A stretch of 64,000 nt of DNA from Antitrichia curtipendula (lineage: Eukaryota > Streptophyta > Bryopsida > Hypnales > Leucodontaceae). Positions 25,001 to 37,103 of this stretch are shown piece by piece. Below the pieces are notes generated by a model, which saw only the letters and a program-made list of their open reading frames with translations, ran no database searches and was not told the DNA's origin. How positions within the stretch are numbered: position 1 is the first letter of the stretch; each line of letters starts with the position of its first letter. The position numbers and the translations under genes are program-made. Where the stretch lies: the NCBI GenBank assembly GCA_951230915.1, contig OX579635.1, forward strand, positions 44,392,001 through 44,456,000, in the 5' to 3' direction.

Positions 25001-27404
25001 CTGGCATGGTCCACTCTGGACTTCAGAAAAGTAAGGATAGTGATTCAAACCAGTGTATTTTTGAATCTCGTGATTTTTAATAGTAACTAAATCCTGAGGA
25101 TCACAGGCTCAAAGAACTTGTTTAGTATTTCATAAAATGTTTCGCATGTTTGACATTATAATATTTTCTGTTTCAGTCCCAATAAAATTCCCCTGATCGT
25201 ATGAGTCTGAATATATTCACTTCACGCGGAGATTGAATTTCCTTCTGATCGACCTCACTATGTCTATCCAGGCTTTGGAGATCAAACTTCAAAAGCTGGA
25301 AAAAAAGGCTAAGAAGTTTGAAAACGATCATAAAAGACTAATGCTCGTGAGGAAGGACTACGAAGATTCGGTAAAGCTACATACAGGTTAGTTGTCTTGA
25401 GTTCCGACTAAAAGGTGGATTGCACCCTGACATTATACTTTGCCTGAGCTGTCTTTTACGGCAATAAGTCATGATTGGCTTACCAATATTGGATCTTATT
25501 TGCAGATGAACTGGGAAAGATAGTGAAGTTGGAGCCTTCGACAAGTGGTGCTGTACCAGAGCAGCCTTACGATCCGACTACCGACGGGACATCCAACACT
25601 TTTGCATTGACGCCAGTGCAAGTGGAGATGAAAGTTTCAGAGCTCGGTTGCCCGCCTGGAACCCATGCAGCCTCAATATTGTTACAAGCTCAATGTGAAA
25701 GTCATAATGAGATCAAGGACGTAGAGGGCATTATTGGGATTGTAGCACTCTTGGGGGCAGTTGAAGGAGAACAATTGAACAGGTCAGTTTTTGACATCCA
25801 GAAATACAAATTGTTTGGAGATTCAAACTTATTATCTAGAGTATAGCTAGTGATAGTATTAGCATGCAGTTGTATGAAAAATGAAGGTTGCAGATGATTG
25901 ATACTTTCTTGAGCTCAACGTTATTATCCTTTACAGCTTAGTCGGGCCTACTCATTTGCTAGACCTGTGTTTCAAGGTAATTTAAAAGTAGCCTGATTAA
26001 TGATGCATTTGTAAAGCTTTAAACATTCTAATAGCCTGGATTGGTTGCATATCCAGAGCACTTGTGGAGTTTCTGGGGGTAGAGAACATGCTGGCTATAA
26101 TTTGTGGATCAAGAAGTGCTGCGGAGTGCATTGGAATCCCTCGAATTGGTGGAGCAGTCAACAAAAGCAAGGGACTAACTGGGTTTGCAAGGAGTCACGA
26201 TCTGCGGATTTCGGGTCGATATCGAGTGATAGCTCTGATAGATGAGTCCAGGTACAACAACTCATTCTTTTCTCTTGCACTCCATGTTGCATGTAATGAA
26301 CCAAAAGTGGTTCTTACAAATCTATTGGAGTTTAGACTTGGAAAGCTCCCGGAAAAGTTTCAAGGAAAATAACAAAATGTGCCAATAAAAGGAGAGGTCA
26401 TATCCCGGCTGATGGTGGTTGTGTCTTGATTGCAGCTTTTACAAATGCCCAGATGGTTCACCGGCAGTAAACGAATCACATCCTCAGAAGCTACTGAATA
26501 TAAGATCGGTCATCAAGCCAGGCTCAGAGCGCTTGGTAGGCTCTCTGGGGTATGCCGTTAACATGATTAATCTGAATGAAGAGCAGCTCAGCATTCGAGT
26601 CGCAGGTTGCGGATTACGTGAGTCTCTATTTTTCATGTTGTTTGGCTACCTTGAAGTATTTGATACGACAAACAATATGATCAGAGCAAGAAAAAATATC
26701 AGGACGACGGCTGTTTCTCTTGATGGCGGACTCATCCGGGCCCGGAACCAATTTGAATTGGGATCAAGGTACACAATGTTTTCATAACCCGTAAAGTGTG
26801 TCATGTTTTTTGTAGCAAATATGTGGGAGTCATATAAGAACCTTTTTTTGTTCAATTCTATTTCTTCATTGATTCTGGTGATGTAAAATTTAATCGCATT
26901 TGAATTATACTCTCACAGTATAATCAATTAAATTTTTTCATTTTTGAAACCTTGAATCCTCAAGTGGTCCTTCAGGGGTACGTTAGAGAAGACCTCAGAG
27001 ATAGACAGGAACCCGGCTATTGACAATTTTTGAATAGAAATTGTCAATTCCTGTGAGCTTTTGTTAAGGATTTTTCTCAGCAAGAATTTGGAAATTGCAG
27101 GGAGGATCCTGTGGTGTGGTTTCCAGCAGTGCAGCGCAATGATACCTCGACGCCGCAGAAATCTAAACCTGGAGAAGACCTGCATTCAAAGAACATTGCT
27201 GCAAAGCAAAATGAGTTGAAGAAAACGATGTGGACTGCAAGTCTAAGGTATCGTGAAGGGGGTACGGAGGACGACCTCCGGAAGGTCTCTGCAAAGTTAA
27301 GAGACACCAATGTGAAAATTGCTGAAGTGACGCAAATGATTATAAATGCCTCCCGGAGTGCAACAGCGAAGCCAGTTTCTAGACCTCCTGGTAGTAAGTA
27401 TTAG
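13079..27404 (+). CDS. GMI1: GMI1/SMCHD1-like protein: GHKL ATPase plus SMC hinge, 37 exons
   Basis: Exons: 13079-13615, 14542-14574, 14776-14862, 14988-15043, 15143-15232, 15347-15419, 15993-16048, 16460-16565, 16686-16754, 16947-17039, 17148-17198, 17310-17436, 17691-17758, 17908-18036, 18203-18290, 18526-18560, 18694-18793, 18986-19195, 19384-19557, 19860-19881, 20316-20436, 20673-20789, 21113-21451, 21629-21777, 21941-22139, 22277-22382, 22661-22758, 23138-23236, 23631-23697, 23843-23928, 24303-24554, 24800-25030, 25272-25386, 25506-25782, 26057-26251, 26436-26768, 27101-27404. All junctions are GT-AG and in phase: 1763 aa. The GHKL ATPase has ALADELDNSLQA (about 214-225) and DTGKGMDG (252-259), then TEAIGG and [16 protein letters not shown] (about 510) is family-conserved. 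A coiled coil (1357-1394) precedes the SMC hinge (about 1460-1660) with [25 protein letters not shown] and [11 protein letters not shown]. In Arabidopsis GMI1 is a DNA-damage-induced recombination factor of similar length; SMCHD1 is the animal relative in chromatin silencing. The role here is inferred from family. Confidence 0.88.
15526..15766. repeat. dispersed intronic repeat, copy 1
   Basis: It lies in intron 6 of the GMI1-like gene. It shares its order of words with 37329-37571 in a glutaredoxin intron: TTAATGTTAGTG, GTTAATGTCATGTTAGTGTC, CATTAACTTG and TTTGTGAATC. Inverted pieces (ACATTAA/TTAATGT) recur within it. It is probably a small non-autonomous element. Confidence 0.6.
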
Positions 27405-27632
27405 GCCTGCCAATTGATTGTCAGGATCAGGTACACCATGACCTTGATTTTGTTCATTTTTGCAAACCCATGTGAATAAGTGTAAAATTCGAAACCTGGG
27501 TTGTGCAATTTTTTGGGACACGTTGTGATTAGCGTACATATGCAAGTAGGCCTTTGAATTTTCTTGAAGACACATGTTGTGATTAGTGTATATACAGAGG
27601 TTGGCTCGCTTGATGACCGAATGGAGGAATGA
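27405..27632 (+). other. possible alternative last exon of the GMI1-like gene
   Basis: The consensus donor GTAAGT lies within the last codons of exon 37 (at 27396). An acceptor ending TATACAG at 27597 would add an in-phase short exon (27598-27632) encoding KVGSLDDRMEE before a stop. Unspliced, the frame ends at 27404. Transcript data would decide. Confidence 0.4.
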
Positions 27633-27984
27633 CAGCAAGTGTTACCTTTCAGAAAACTTGTGTCATGCTTACTCTAATGAATTCCTCTTTGAAGGTACAC
27701 TTTTAGAGACTTTAGTTGAACTTGATGTACTTTGGTTTCACTGTTTGTAGAAATTTTGTGTAAGCAAAAAAAAAGATCTTTGCTTCACTTCAGCAATTGA
27801 AATAAAAATCTGTATGGTTTGGTTTTAGTAAGGGCTCACAATCAGGTCCTGTTACCTTACTGATTTATACAACCTCATATTCATACTTGAATTTGTTTAC
27901 AATATGCTGCAACATGCTATGTAGTTCGGCACAAGAATGCCAATGAGTTAAAGAAAAAATTAAAAAATTAGAGCAACTGATTAA

Positions 27985-28906
27985 CCCCTAAAGGACCAAG
28001 GCCATTTTTCTGCCAAAAAACACTCAAAACTGCCATTTCTATAGCAAAGAGTAAAAAAAATTGAAAATTGTTTTTTTTTCACATCTAACCGTAGGATCTT
28101 ATACCTAACTAGTATGAAAATGTGTGAGAAAAAATTTCAGAATATTTGACCGCACAGATTGCAAGATATCTGCGTTTAAAGTGAAAAAAACAAGTTTTTC
28201 AGCACATTGCGGGACTAGATTTTATGACTTTGAACATTTTTAACTTAAATATTTTGCACTACAGAGTTTTGAGCTTTTAATCTTTATAGTGGAGAATTGA
28301 GTTGAGAGTCTAGGTTAAAAAAAAAAACCAAAAAAACTTAATTTTCATTATTAAAAAAATTGTTAAGTAGAAGTAGGTACAAGATAGAAAGAAAATCTAA
28401 AATATCAATATCTTTTATATAGAATTAAAAAGCATTAATCCCAATGGTGAGATTGTTCTAGCAAAAAAACTAAACCTTGTAGAACTTTTTTTTTTGAAAA
28501 ATTATAAAAATTGCATTCTGAAATGAATCCTACAAGTTATTTTTTCAGGAAGATGCTCTAAGTGCCCAAAAAACAAGCTTGTCCATAACATTCTCATTAA
28601 AAATCCAAATGAAATGAATTAAAGCTTTCCAGATAGAAAAAAATATAATCTATAAGAAAAAAAAATTTGAAAAAAATAAAATAAAAAATTGCAAATTTTT
28701 TTTGCTGCCCCTCGACCCCTGTTTTGAGCTATTTGGGCATAACTTTTTTTCCCGGGCACCGATTGTGAAAAAAATTATATTCCCATGAAGATATTCAGAT
28801 TTTCTACCTCCAAAAAAAGTTTCAAAAAATCAGGAGAAAATTTCAGCCCGTAGGTACCTGCCCGAAAACTCATTTGTCCCCCGAGGGGACAATGGTCCTT
28901 TAGGGG
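27985..28906. mobile_element. TTAA-flanked piggyBac-like element (family A, copy 1)
   Basis: The left end CCCCTAAAGGACC and the right end GGTCCTTTAGGGG are perfect 13-bp inverted repeats. TTAA directly flanks both (27981-27984 and 28907-28910). The 922-bp interior is AT-rich and non-coding. A diverged inverse-oriented copy is at 31590-32507. The TTAA duplication and CCC start match the piggyBac superfamily. Confidence 0.82.
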
Positions 28907-28910
28907 TTAA

Positions 28911-30003
28911 AACAGTGGTGAATTCAAGGATATGTCTAATGTGAAACTGGCATCAGGGTGCAGCGTGGTTATACTACTCGTGACAACCTACGAGAGTGCA
29001 ACCTACTCTTGACATTGTCATTAGAATCATCTCTAATTTTTCACCAAAACAAGCCGTTAACACCCCCAATTTGTTTAATTTAAATCTGACATGATATTTC
29101 TTAGATGCCGAGCCTTCACTATGAAAAAGAAATGAATGAGCTCCTGACCCTCTTTTCTCCTTATCAACAAAGAAAAATCCTTTGAACGTTTTTCAAGAAA
29201 AACGTTTCAAGAATCCTTTTCAAGAAAAAAAAAACATTTTTGTGGTATTAGCAATTGAAAATCAAGAATTAAAAAAATTGGATAAGACATAATTTCTATG
29301 AATTTTCAAAGTGGAAGTTCCCTAGGCCTTTGAAACTATAATGTAGCTTGGTCATAAAACCAAAATTTAGAGAGTTGAATAAAGGAATAGTTTAGTGGCA
29401 CCTTCAGGGACACTTTCAATGGAAGTCTACTTATCAAGAATGGATATAGGGATGATTTTGGGTCTTTTAACCTTAGATGAGTATATTGATCAAGGCTTTT
29501 GGGGGGGCTTTGTGGTGCTAGATTGCACCAGAAAAAAATAATCTGGCTAAAATATACCAAAAAATGCTAAAAAACTTGGATGAAATTGTCAAAAAAACTT
29601 TGGATGAAATTGCCAGATTGTAGATGAAAAACATATTATAAACATGTGATATGTGCTAATCTGATATTTTCTATCCAATATGTGGGTGAATGTTTAAATT
29701 TGAAGCACCATTGTAACATTTTATATTGCCACTTTGATATTTTTTTTTAAAATGAAAGAAAAAAACAAAAAAATTGATATAGAAATATAGGGAATCCAAC
29801 ATCACTACTATATATACTAATGCATGACTAAGATTTGATGATATTCACAACAATGTTTTATAGAAGGAAGTCCAAAGTGTTACACTCAATATATATACAA
29901 ATGTTTGATTGTATGACATTTACAATAATATTGTGGAACGGAGTCTAAAAAAGGCATACCAAAGCAAATCTTGTATATGTATTAGATCTAGAACTTTCCT
30001 TTA
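28911..30003. other. AT-rich intergenic DNA with a shared repeat
   Basis: No gene is seen. 29515-29740 is similar to about 9080-9260, so it belongs to another dispersed, non-coding repeat family. Confidence 0.45.
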
Positions 30004-30007
30004 TTAA

Positions 30008-30968
30008 CCCCTCAAGGCCTTTTGCATTTAAAATCATCATTGCTTTTGAAGTATTATAGTCCAAAATGTCACTAAGGTGTAGAAATCTCAGTCATACAAT
30101 CTTGTAGTGTATGTGTTGTAGATGATGTGATTCAAATTTGGAGTCATTTGGCCACGTAGATTGCAAGATTATAATATTTCAGTGTAGAAAAAGGATGCTA
30201 TAATTTTCCTAGCAACACACTTAAAGGTGGAATTCGATTTCAAAACCTACTCAAATGGAAAAAAAATTTAACTATTAAGTGATTCAAAACTAGCATACAA
30301 ATACATTGTTGAAAGAAAATATCATTCAACTGACTCATTGTGTCTGCAAAGTGGATTTCAAATGTCAAAAAATAACAAAAAGAATACAAATTTGAGGCTA
30401 AACCTCTTTCTACTAAAATGCTTCTCAGTCACTCATAATTCTTTGGATTGATATGAAATTTTATTTATACAAACTACACTAGTATCCGCAACTTTCTCAA
30501 TTTTTTAAAATTGGAAACAGATGTTGTACAAAGAAGATACAAGTAGAAAAAGTTCATTATAATCAAAAAATGTTGGGATTTTGAACTTTGGATTGCTCCC
30601 AAACATTCAAAACAACTTGGATTGACATGAAAATTTTATCACAATAATTAGACTTCAAAGGAAAGGTAATCCAATTTTTTTATATTGAAATCAAACATTG
30701 GATGAAGGAGATATAAGCTCCAAAAGTTGCAACCATCAAATGCAATTCAGTGAATTCAAATTGAACCTCAGAACTTTGATTGGTTTACAAAGAATCATTA
30801 CATCTTGGATTGACCTGAAAATTTTACCACATAAATTTAAAAAAGGAACACAAAATTTCCAATAAGTTTTATTAAATTTGGACATTGAATGCAAAAGTTA
30901 TAGCACTTTAAATTAGACTTGAAACTATGTGAAGATACTTGCATGTGGTTCCCTTGGACATTGAGGGG
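30008..30968. mobile_element. TTAA-flanked piggyBac-like element (family C, copy 1)
   Basis: It begins CCCCTCAAGGCC and ends GACATTGAGGGG, with TTAA on both sides (30004-30007 and 30969-30972). The interior (961 bp) aligns in the same orientation with 56278-57251, for example GTAGATTGCAAG, GAATGCTGAAATTTTCCTA-type words and the repeated TTGGATTGA motif. It has no intact coding sequence. Confidence 0.8.
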
Positions 30969-31589
30969 TTAATATATAAGGGGTTAAAGAGCAAACGGTA
31001 GTCTAAATTATTGCATAATAAAGATGTGTTATTAAATGAAATTTAGAACAATAATCAAATAAAAATTTCAAACAAAAGCTATCAAATGTGAATTAGAAAT
31101 TACATCCAATTAATCAGATCAATTGCTACACTAATTAACAATTTCCATAAAACTTGAAACAAGGGATTGAAAATTCTTTTAAAAATTGATTTTAGATTGA
31201 ATATATGTAATTTTTACAAAAAAATTCTTTAAGATCAAAATTTCAAGTTTTAATTATAGCAATCTGTTAAGATTTTTATTTTACTTATTTATTCTAGTTG
31301 TTTTTAAGATTTACATTTTAAATTGAAAAGTTAGTTATTTGAGTCTTATATACTAATACCTCTTGAAGTATAGAATATTTGCAAAGTAGAGTAGTAAAAA
31401 TCTATACTGTATAATTGTGACAGATCTAATACATGAGATTTTACAAAACTTACATGGATGTAAAAATGAAGATTGTGAATGCTCAGGACAAGTTTGCATT
31501 CATCCCAAATTTGAAATTTGAACATTTTGTCCTTTAGATATTAAAGTGGGTTGCTCCCATCTTGTAAAATACACAAGAAAATACATTAA

Positions 31590-32507
31590 CCCTTAAATTA
31601 TGCATTTTTTGGCAATACAAAATTTTTAGGCAAGTACGTGTGGTTAGAGATTTTCATGTTTTAGGCTGGAATTTTAATAGAAGGTGGAGACAAGGAATAT
31701 CTTTCATTTGAACTAAATTTCATGACATTTGGAAATATGAGTCAAAAGTTATGGTCTAATATGTTTGTATTTTTGTAAATGGAGAATCCGGGCAGATTAA
31801 AAAAATCACTTTTTTCATAAACAAAAACTTGAAATTGGTTTTCTAGAGTTATATATATGTGGAAAGCTTTTAATCATTCCATTTTGATCAATGAGCCAAA
31901 AGTTATGAGGAGTTTTAGTTTGCAGGTAGTTATAGATTATGTATTCTAAAATGAACTTCAAAGTCCTTTGTTTTACTCAATTTTCAATATTTTTTGAAAA
32001 AATTTAAAATAGGATGTAGAATGTTTATTACAACATTTCAACCATTGGAATTGACATTTTTCAATTCCATAACTAAATTCTTAACAATTTAGTGTTTTGA
32101 ATCATTCTATACTTCTTTCTACTTATTATTTTTTTCCTATATGTTGTACAATTCCAGATGATGTAAAATTTTTCAAGCATGTAGACAACTTGCCTTGAAG
32201 AATGAATCCAACAAAGCATCACCAACATGGACATCTTTTTCACACAAATTTGATCTAGTGAAGTGCAGTTGCCCAGTTTTTTGCAAGGCCAGAAAAAGAG
32301 GGTTTGTCACTTCAAACGCTCATATCTTGCAATCTACATAGTGGAAAAAAAAATTCTGAAATTTTTTCCACAGCTTTTCAAAGTAGCATACTACAAGATC
32401 CTATGGTTACATGTGTCCAAAAATGTTTTTTTCTAAAATTTGGTGCTTACCTAGAAATGGCAGTTTTGGAGCATTTTTGGTGAAAATATAGTCATAGTCT
32501 TTTAGGG
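31590..32507. mobile_element. piggyBac-like element (family A, copy 2, inverse orientation, decayed right flank)
   Basis: TTAA (31586-31589) precedes CCCTTAAATTATG. The right end reads TCTTTTAGGG followed by ATTG instead of TTAA. The reverse complement of its right part matches the left part of 27985-28906 (GCTCCAAAACTGCCATTTCTA, AACCATAGGATCTT). It is non-coding. Confidence 0.65.
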
Positions 32508-35500
32508 ATTGAGCCATTGAAAGTGTAGGTTAATTTCTAATTAGACAATAATCATATTCAACTATTTGTAGAAGTAGATTTTTTCCACCTACCAAATACT
32601 ATTAAATCATCTAAATGTCTTTCAACAAACTTTAGATTATGCAAGGCCTCATTAAATTTATGGTGTACATATTAGTGATTTCAATCTTTGATTTTGTAAC
32701 TACCATAGTCCTATGATGCTCTAGCTACCTCAATGTCCAAAAACTAATGTTTAATGAAATTAACCAAAAGAATTTAAAATTTATCACTTCCTTTGCACTT
32801 GTAATATTTGTTTTTATGAAACTCTTGCAAACTTGTGCCCTTTACTACAAGATTCAAAATTAGCATTGCCATGAGATATGCTAGTCAAAGATTAGTAAAT
32901 ATTTTTAACTCAAATTATTATCTAACTCTTCTATATTGGTAGAGCTTCTATTTATTCTTTGTTATGCTATTGTTAGCAAGTTAACAAATTAAATCATTAA
33001 GGTCCTCAAGTCTTGGTTATGCTTGATTTCATGCTTCATCATGATTTCATGACGTCTTCAAGTCTTGGTCATGCTTCATTTCAAAATATGCATTTCATGT
33101 ATTGACTTAAACTAATGAAATGAAAATTAACAAGTCTTATATCTATCCTTTTTTGTTTGCAAATTTATAAAAAAATACATGAATTATTACAATTAATTTC
33201 AAGCTCTACTTATAAAAATCCTATTTCCTAATATTGTTTGTCTTTATATTAGACAATTTGAAAATGAATGTTCTTTTGAAATACTTTTTAAATTTAACTT
33301 AAAGAATACTATTTTTTGTTTAAGTCTTTATGTTTTGTCAAAAACTTAGATTATTATAATATATACTACAATTAATATAATTTCATTTATAAATTAAAAA
33401 TTAAGATTCTCATTAATTTGATTTTTTCTCCAATAATTTAGAAATAAAATAAAATCTAAAGAAGATCTCCTTTTTAACTCACAAAAATATCAAAATTTTA
33501 CGAAAGATAAATTTTAGATTAGTAGCGGTAATTTGACTTAAAGATCATTGACAAGTATTCTTTGGGTGGAATAAATAAACAAATTAGTAGACAAAATTTC
33601 AGTGAATTTTTTCACAAAACTAATTGAGAGTTTATATTGATACACAACACACAGTGTCATGTAATTGAAATTTAAAAAGTTGAATTGAGATTAAAAATGA
33701 GATTTGAGCATATCATGATGAAACTAGCCCTGTAGATGTGAATTTAAAACCCTAGTTAAACATATGATAGGATTAGAACTAATGCTTGATTGAAAGTATT
33801 TACAACTATTGCCCTCCAAAGCTTTTTATGGTGTAAAATTCAATCAAATTTTGTGCAATCTTAGCAATAGAACTTTAAAAGAAAGTACTTCTACCAATAA
33901 AACTCAGAAGTTCATGAATTTTTTGTCAAATGATTTGAAAGATGATTTCCATTCTTTTTGGTGTTTTTTAGTGCATCATTCATTGCTAAAAATGTATCAA
34001 TCTTCTATTGAGAAATGACTTGAAAGTTGCAATTATTAGAAAACTAAATTGTTTAATTTTTTACCAAAATTGACATATGACGTGTGTCTTGTATACTATA
34101 ACATGATCAAATTTTGCACAATGATTCCAATTTTCCAATTTATAAAAAAAAATTAAAGTTTGAGGTGGAATTACTTGACTCATTGCCTAGTACTATTGTA
34201 TTGTACAATAGGATTAAAAAATAATTTGAATTTTTTTCTCCCAAAGTGAATGAGAATTAAAAAAATGTGAACTTTGAAAAGTTCTTATAGGCTAAAACAA
34301 TTATCAACTTAGAAGCTGTAAAGTGTGTTGGAAATTCAGTAGAATTCAGTTTACAATGCAATAAGTTTTCATTACAAAATAAAATATCATACAATAATAA
34401 TTAAAAAAAATATAACCCAATATCTACCATCTAGTGTTGCCACTTTTTGCTAAAACAATTGCTTGTATTCTATCAGCCATACTTCTAATGAAGGTATGGA
34501 ATTCTTTCAAAGATATTGTATCCCACACTAATTAGCAATTTGCACCATTTCTAACTTATTTTTGGTCTACAACGATGTTGTAATTGTAGGGTAGATTTTA
34601 ATTAGCAAAAAATATTTCTTGAAACGGATGCTAAAATTTCCAATGACACTATTATGTGAACCTTAGAGCACAAGCTTGTGAGCCCTGAGTGGGGATTATA
34701 CAAACAATGATGTTAGAAAATTGAAAATAACATTAGAAAAGTCAATGAAATTCCTAAAAATAGATCTCATCCAAAAAAATTAGTCAAATTTTATTATTTT
34801 TTAGTAAATTTTACTACATACTGTTGTGGACCTATTACGATGGATTTTTAGAATATGTACTAATATTCTACCTTTTAAAACTACCTAGAATATTGGAAGT
34901 CCAAATTATGAAGACTAAGAACTCAATTGACGGAAAAGATAAATGAAATTGGGAATGCGGCTTTATAGATTATTTGGCCAAATTACATTGTTTGTTTCCA
35001 TGAATGACTAATACTTCTAAAGCTACATTAATACATTGAAACTCATACCTTTTAGTCTCACTTTCAAAGCATTTTCAAATTCATAGTATTCTAAGTACGC
35101 TCAAAATTCTCATTTGGAACCTTGATGATGTCGGCCCTAATAAGCAAGCACTTCACTTCATTGAAGTTTGGAGCATGTATAAACTTGTCTTCTATGGTTT
35201 CATCTTGCAAATATAATGAGACAAATAATAAAGGTGTTTGCAATTAATATATTATTGGTGTCCACCTATTGCCGAGACGGCCATGCCTACATAATCGGCA
35301 TGTGCATTCCAAATTCATACCAAATGTGATCTGATAAATCTTATGCATGGTCTCAATTCCAGATTGAAGGGAGATTATAGTTTGAAATTTGAAGGATGGG
35401 AGCATGGTTACTCCCAAAATTGATCCTCTGACATTACCAACACTCACCCACTTATTCCAATGCTTTGTCAATTGTAGTAAGAACCTTTTGTCATTATGTC

Positions 35501-36409
35501 AAATGGGCTTGTTCCTTTGAGTTGTAGGATAGGTATTTGTATACAAAGGGATAGGCTAATTGTAAAGAACTGCCTCAAAGATATTGGACATTGTGAACAA
35601 TCATCAAGGTGACATAGGGGTCACTCTTGGAGTTGAAAGTCAAGTTGCACAATGGTATGTCCACCATCTCCTCTACAGTTAGCCCTTGAAAAGATACCAC
35701 ATGTGTCAAGTCCATATACAAAGATTGTGCTAAACCTTCGATCTACAAATATTTTTTATGACAGATCGCTATAGTTTTCATCTCCCTATATGTTGTGAGC
35801 ATTTTATCCCCACCTTTAATAGAATAAACCAAGCTCAACTAGATTCTAATGTTGAATTCCTAAGGATACCTAAACGTTGTACAATTGTGCCTTCCAAAAA
35901 ATGGAAGACTTGTCTCGTTCTATATCCTAAAGTAACTAATTATAAACTCTAAACAAAGAAATCTCCAAAAGTTAGAAGTTTAGGTTGGTTTTGGCCAATG
36001 TGGGCCAAAACTTTGGTCTCCCAAAGGAAATCTAATCCAACTAAGATTTCAACTATCAAAGATTGTAGACAATTTCATGCCTTTTCCAAAATGCTAAAAC
36101 ATATTCAAACAAACATTCCTACTAGAAGTTATCAATAGATGAAGTTTTATCTCTATAGCCAAGTGATAGGAACTTCCAATAAAATTCACAAGCTTCCTAG
36201 TTCAACTACCCATACCAACATTGTTCATGTGGGGGCTCTTCATGTGCACAAAGAGGGGGGTTATTCCTCCACTTGCTCCCAAGGTGTGTAATTCCCAAAC
36301 CTTGCACTAAGTTGCCTTGGATTAATTGTGTCAATCCAACTGCGGCTTTCAAAGGCCATATGTTTAAAAACAAAAAAATCAAAAAAACGAAAAAACAAAA
36401 AACAAAACA
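32508..36409. other. gene-poor AT-rich region
   Basis: No supported gene. Short frames are scattered and lack family resemblance. The region is probably a deep layer of decayed repeats. Confidence 0.5.
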
Positions 36410-36444
36410 GATGATTTCCACGGTTCCCAGCTAGCATTCAAGGG
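36410..36444. mobile_element. orphan right end of a family B TTAA element
   Basis: GATTTCCACGGTTCCCAGCT followed by AGCATTCAAGGG and TTAA (36445-36448) resembles the right end of the element at 1085-1316. No left end could be located nearby, so this is a fragment. Confidence 0.45.
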
Positions 36445-36851
36445 TTAATAACCACTGCAGCTTGACAAATTACAATTAGTTTGGTGGAAAGGCTGTTCAA
36501 ATCGAGGGAGCTAGACTGATTGAGCTGAACAAAGTGTGCCTTTTCAGCAAAAATTCGACTAATTTGTGGACACTACTGTATATTGCATGAACAGCAGCCT
36601 CAGCTTAGAGTTCTCAACAGTTCATGGTTGTCAAAATTCTTGTCATACCAGATGTCTGAACATTAAACCCCTGGCATTATCAATCAAATTTCACATGACT
36701 ACCGAGTTCAACGAACATATGAGCAACATCGTTTTGAAAGAAGTGCTTAGAACAAATAAAAAGCGCTTACAAAAAAGTGTACCGAGTCACTAACTTAGCA
36801 TTATCAAGGTTTCATATTCTAAAAAAAAACGAGACTTGTACAAAGGCTATC

Positions 36852-37061
36852 CTAAACCTTCTGACAGGTCTCCACATTGGGAGCTGAGAAATTTTTCTTA
36901 AGAGGAGGTCGGCCGGGGCGCTTTGTCATGCGAGCCCTCATACGGTGCACGACGAGAGGTTTTGCAGCTACCCAAGCAAGGAACATGACCATCAGAATAG
37001 CTGCCCCTATCACTGGCGCCCATGTCCTGGAGTAGCTGAACACAACTTGCTCCTGCTGCTG
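36852..37061 (-). CDS. candidate alternative last exon: membrane anchor and basic tail of the glutaredoxin
   Basis: An acceptor TTTTGCAG is followed by an open frame of 69 codons starting QQQEQVVFSYSR. A hydrophobic segment follows (WAPVIGAAILMVMFLAWVAA), then a strongly basic tail (HRMRARMTKRPGRPPLKK) and a stop. A 60-nt intron (37062-37121, donor GTCGAG) would join it in phase to residue KEQK of the glutaredoxin, giving a 206-aa single-pass protein. The donor is weak and the intron near the plant minimum, so this is an inference. It could instead be an unrelated small exon. Confidence 0.45.
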   Translation of the reverse strand, partial: QQQEQVVFSYSRTWAPVIGAAILMVMFLAWVAAKPLVVHRMRARMTKRPGRPPLKKNFSAPNVETCQKV

Positions 37062-37103
37062 CTGCAAAACAGAAGAAAGTTGTTCAGCTGCACCCCGGCC
37101 GGT

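Noticed and set aside
25937..25976. Possible extra exon in the hinge region of the GMI1-like gene
   Set aside because: Its outgoing phase does not fit the next exon, while direct joining of 25782 to 26057 gives the expected family sequence [12 protein letters not shown]. It is kept only as a cryptic exon finding.
30969..30987. Two GGGGTTAA ends in a row as evidence of nested insertion
   Set aside because: The second GGGGTTAA has no matching left terminus that I can find; it may be a small local duplication.
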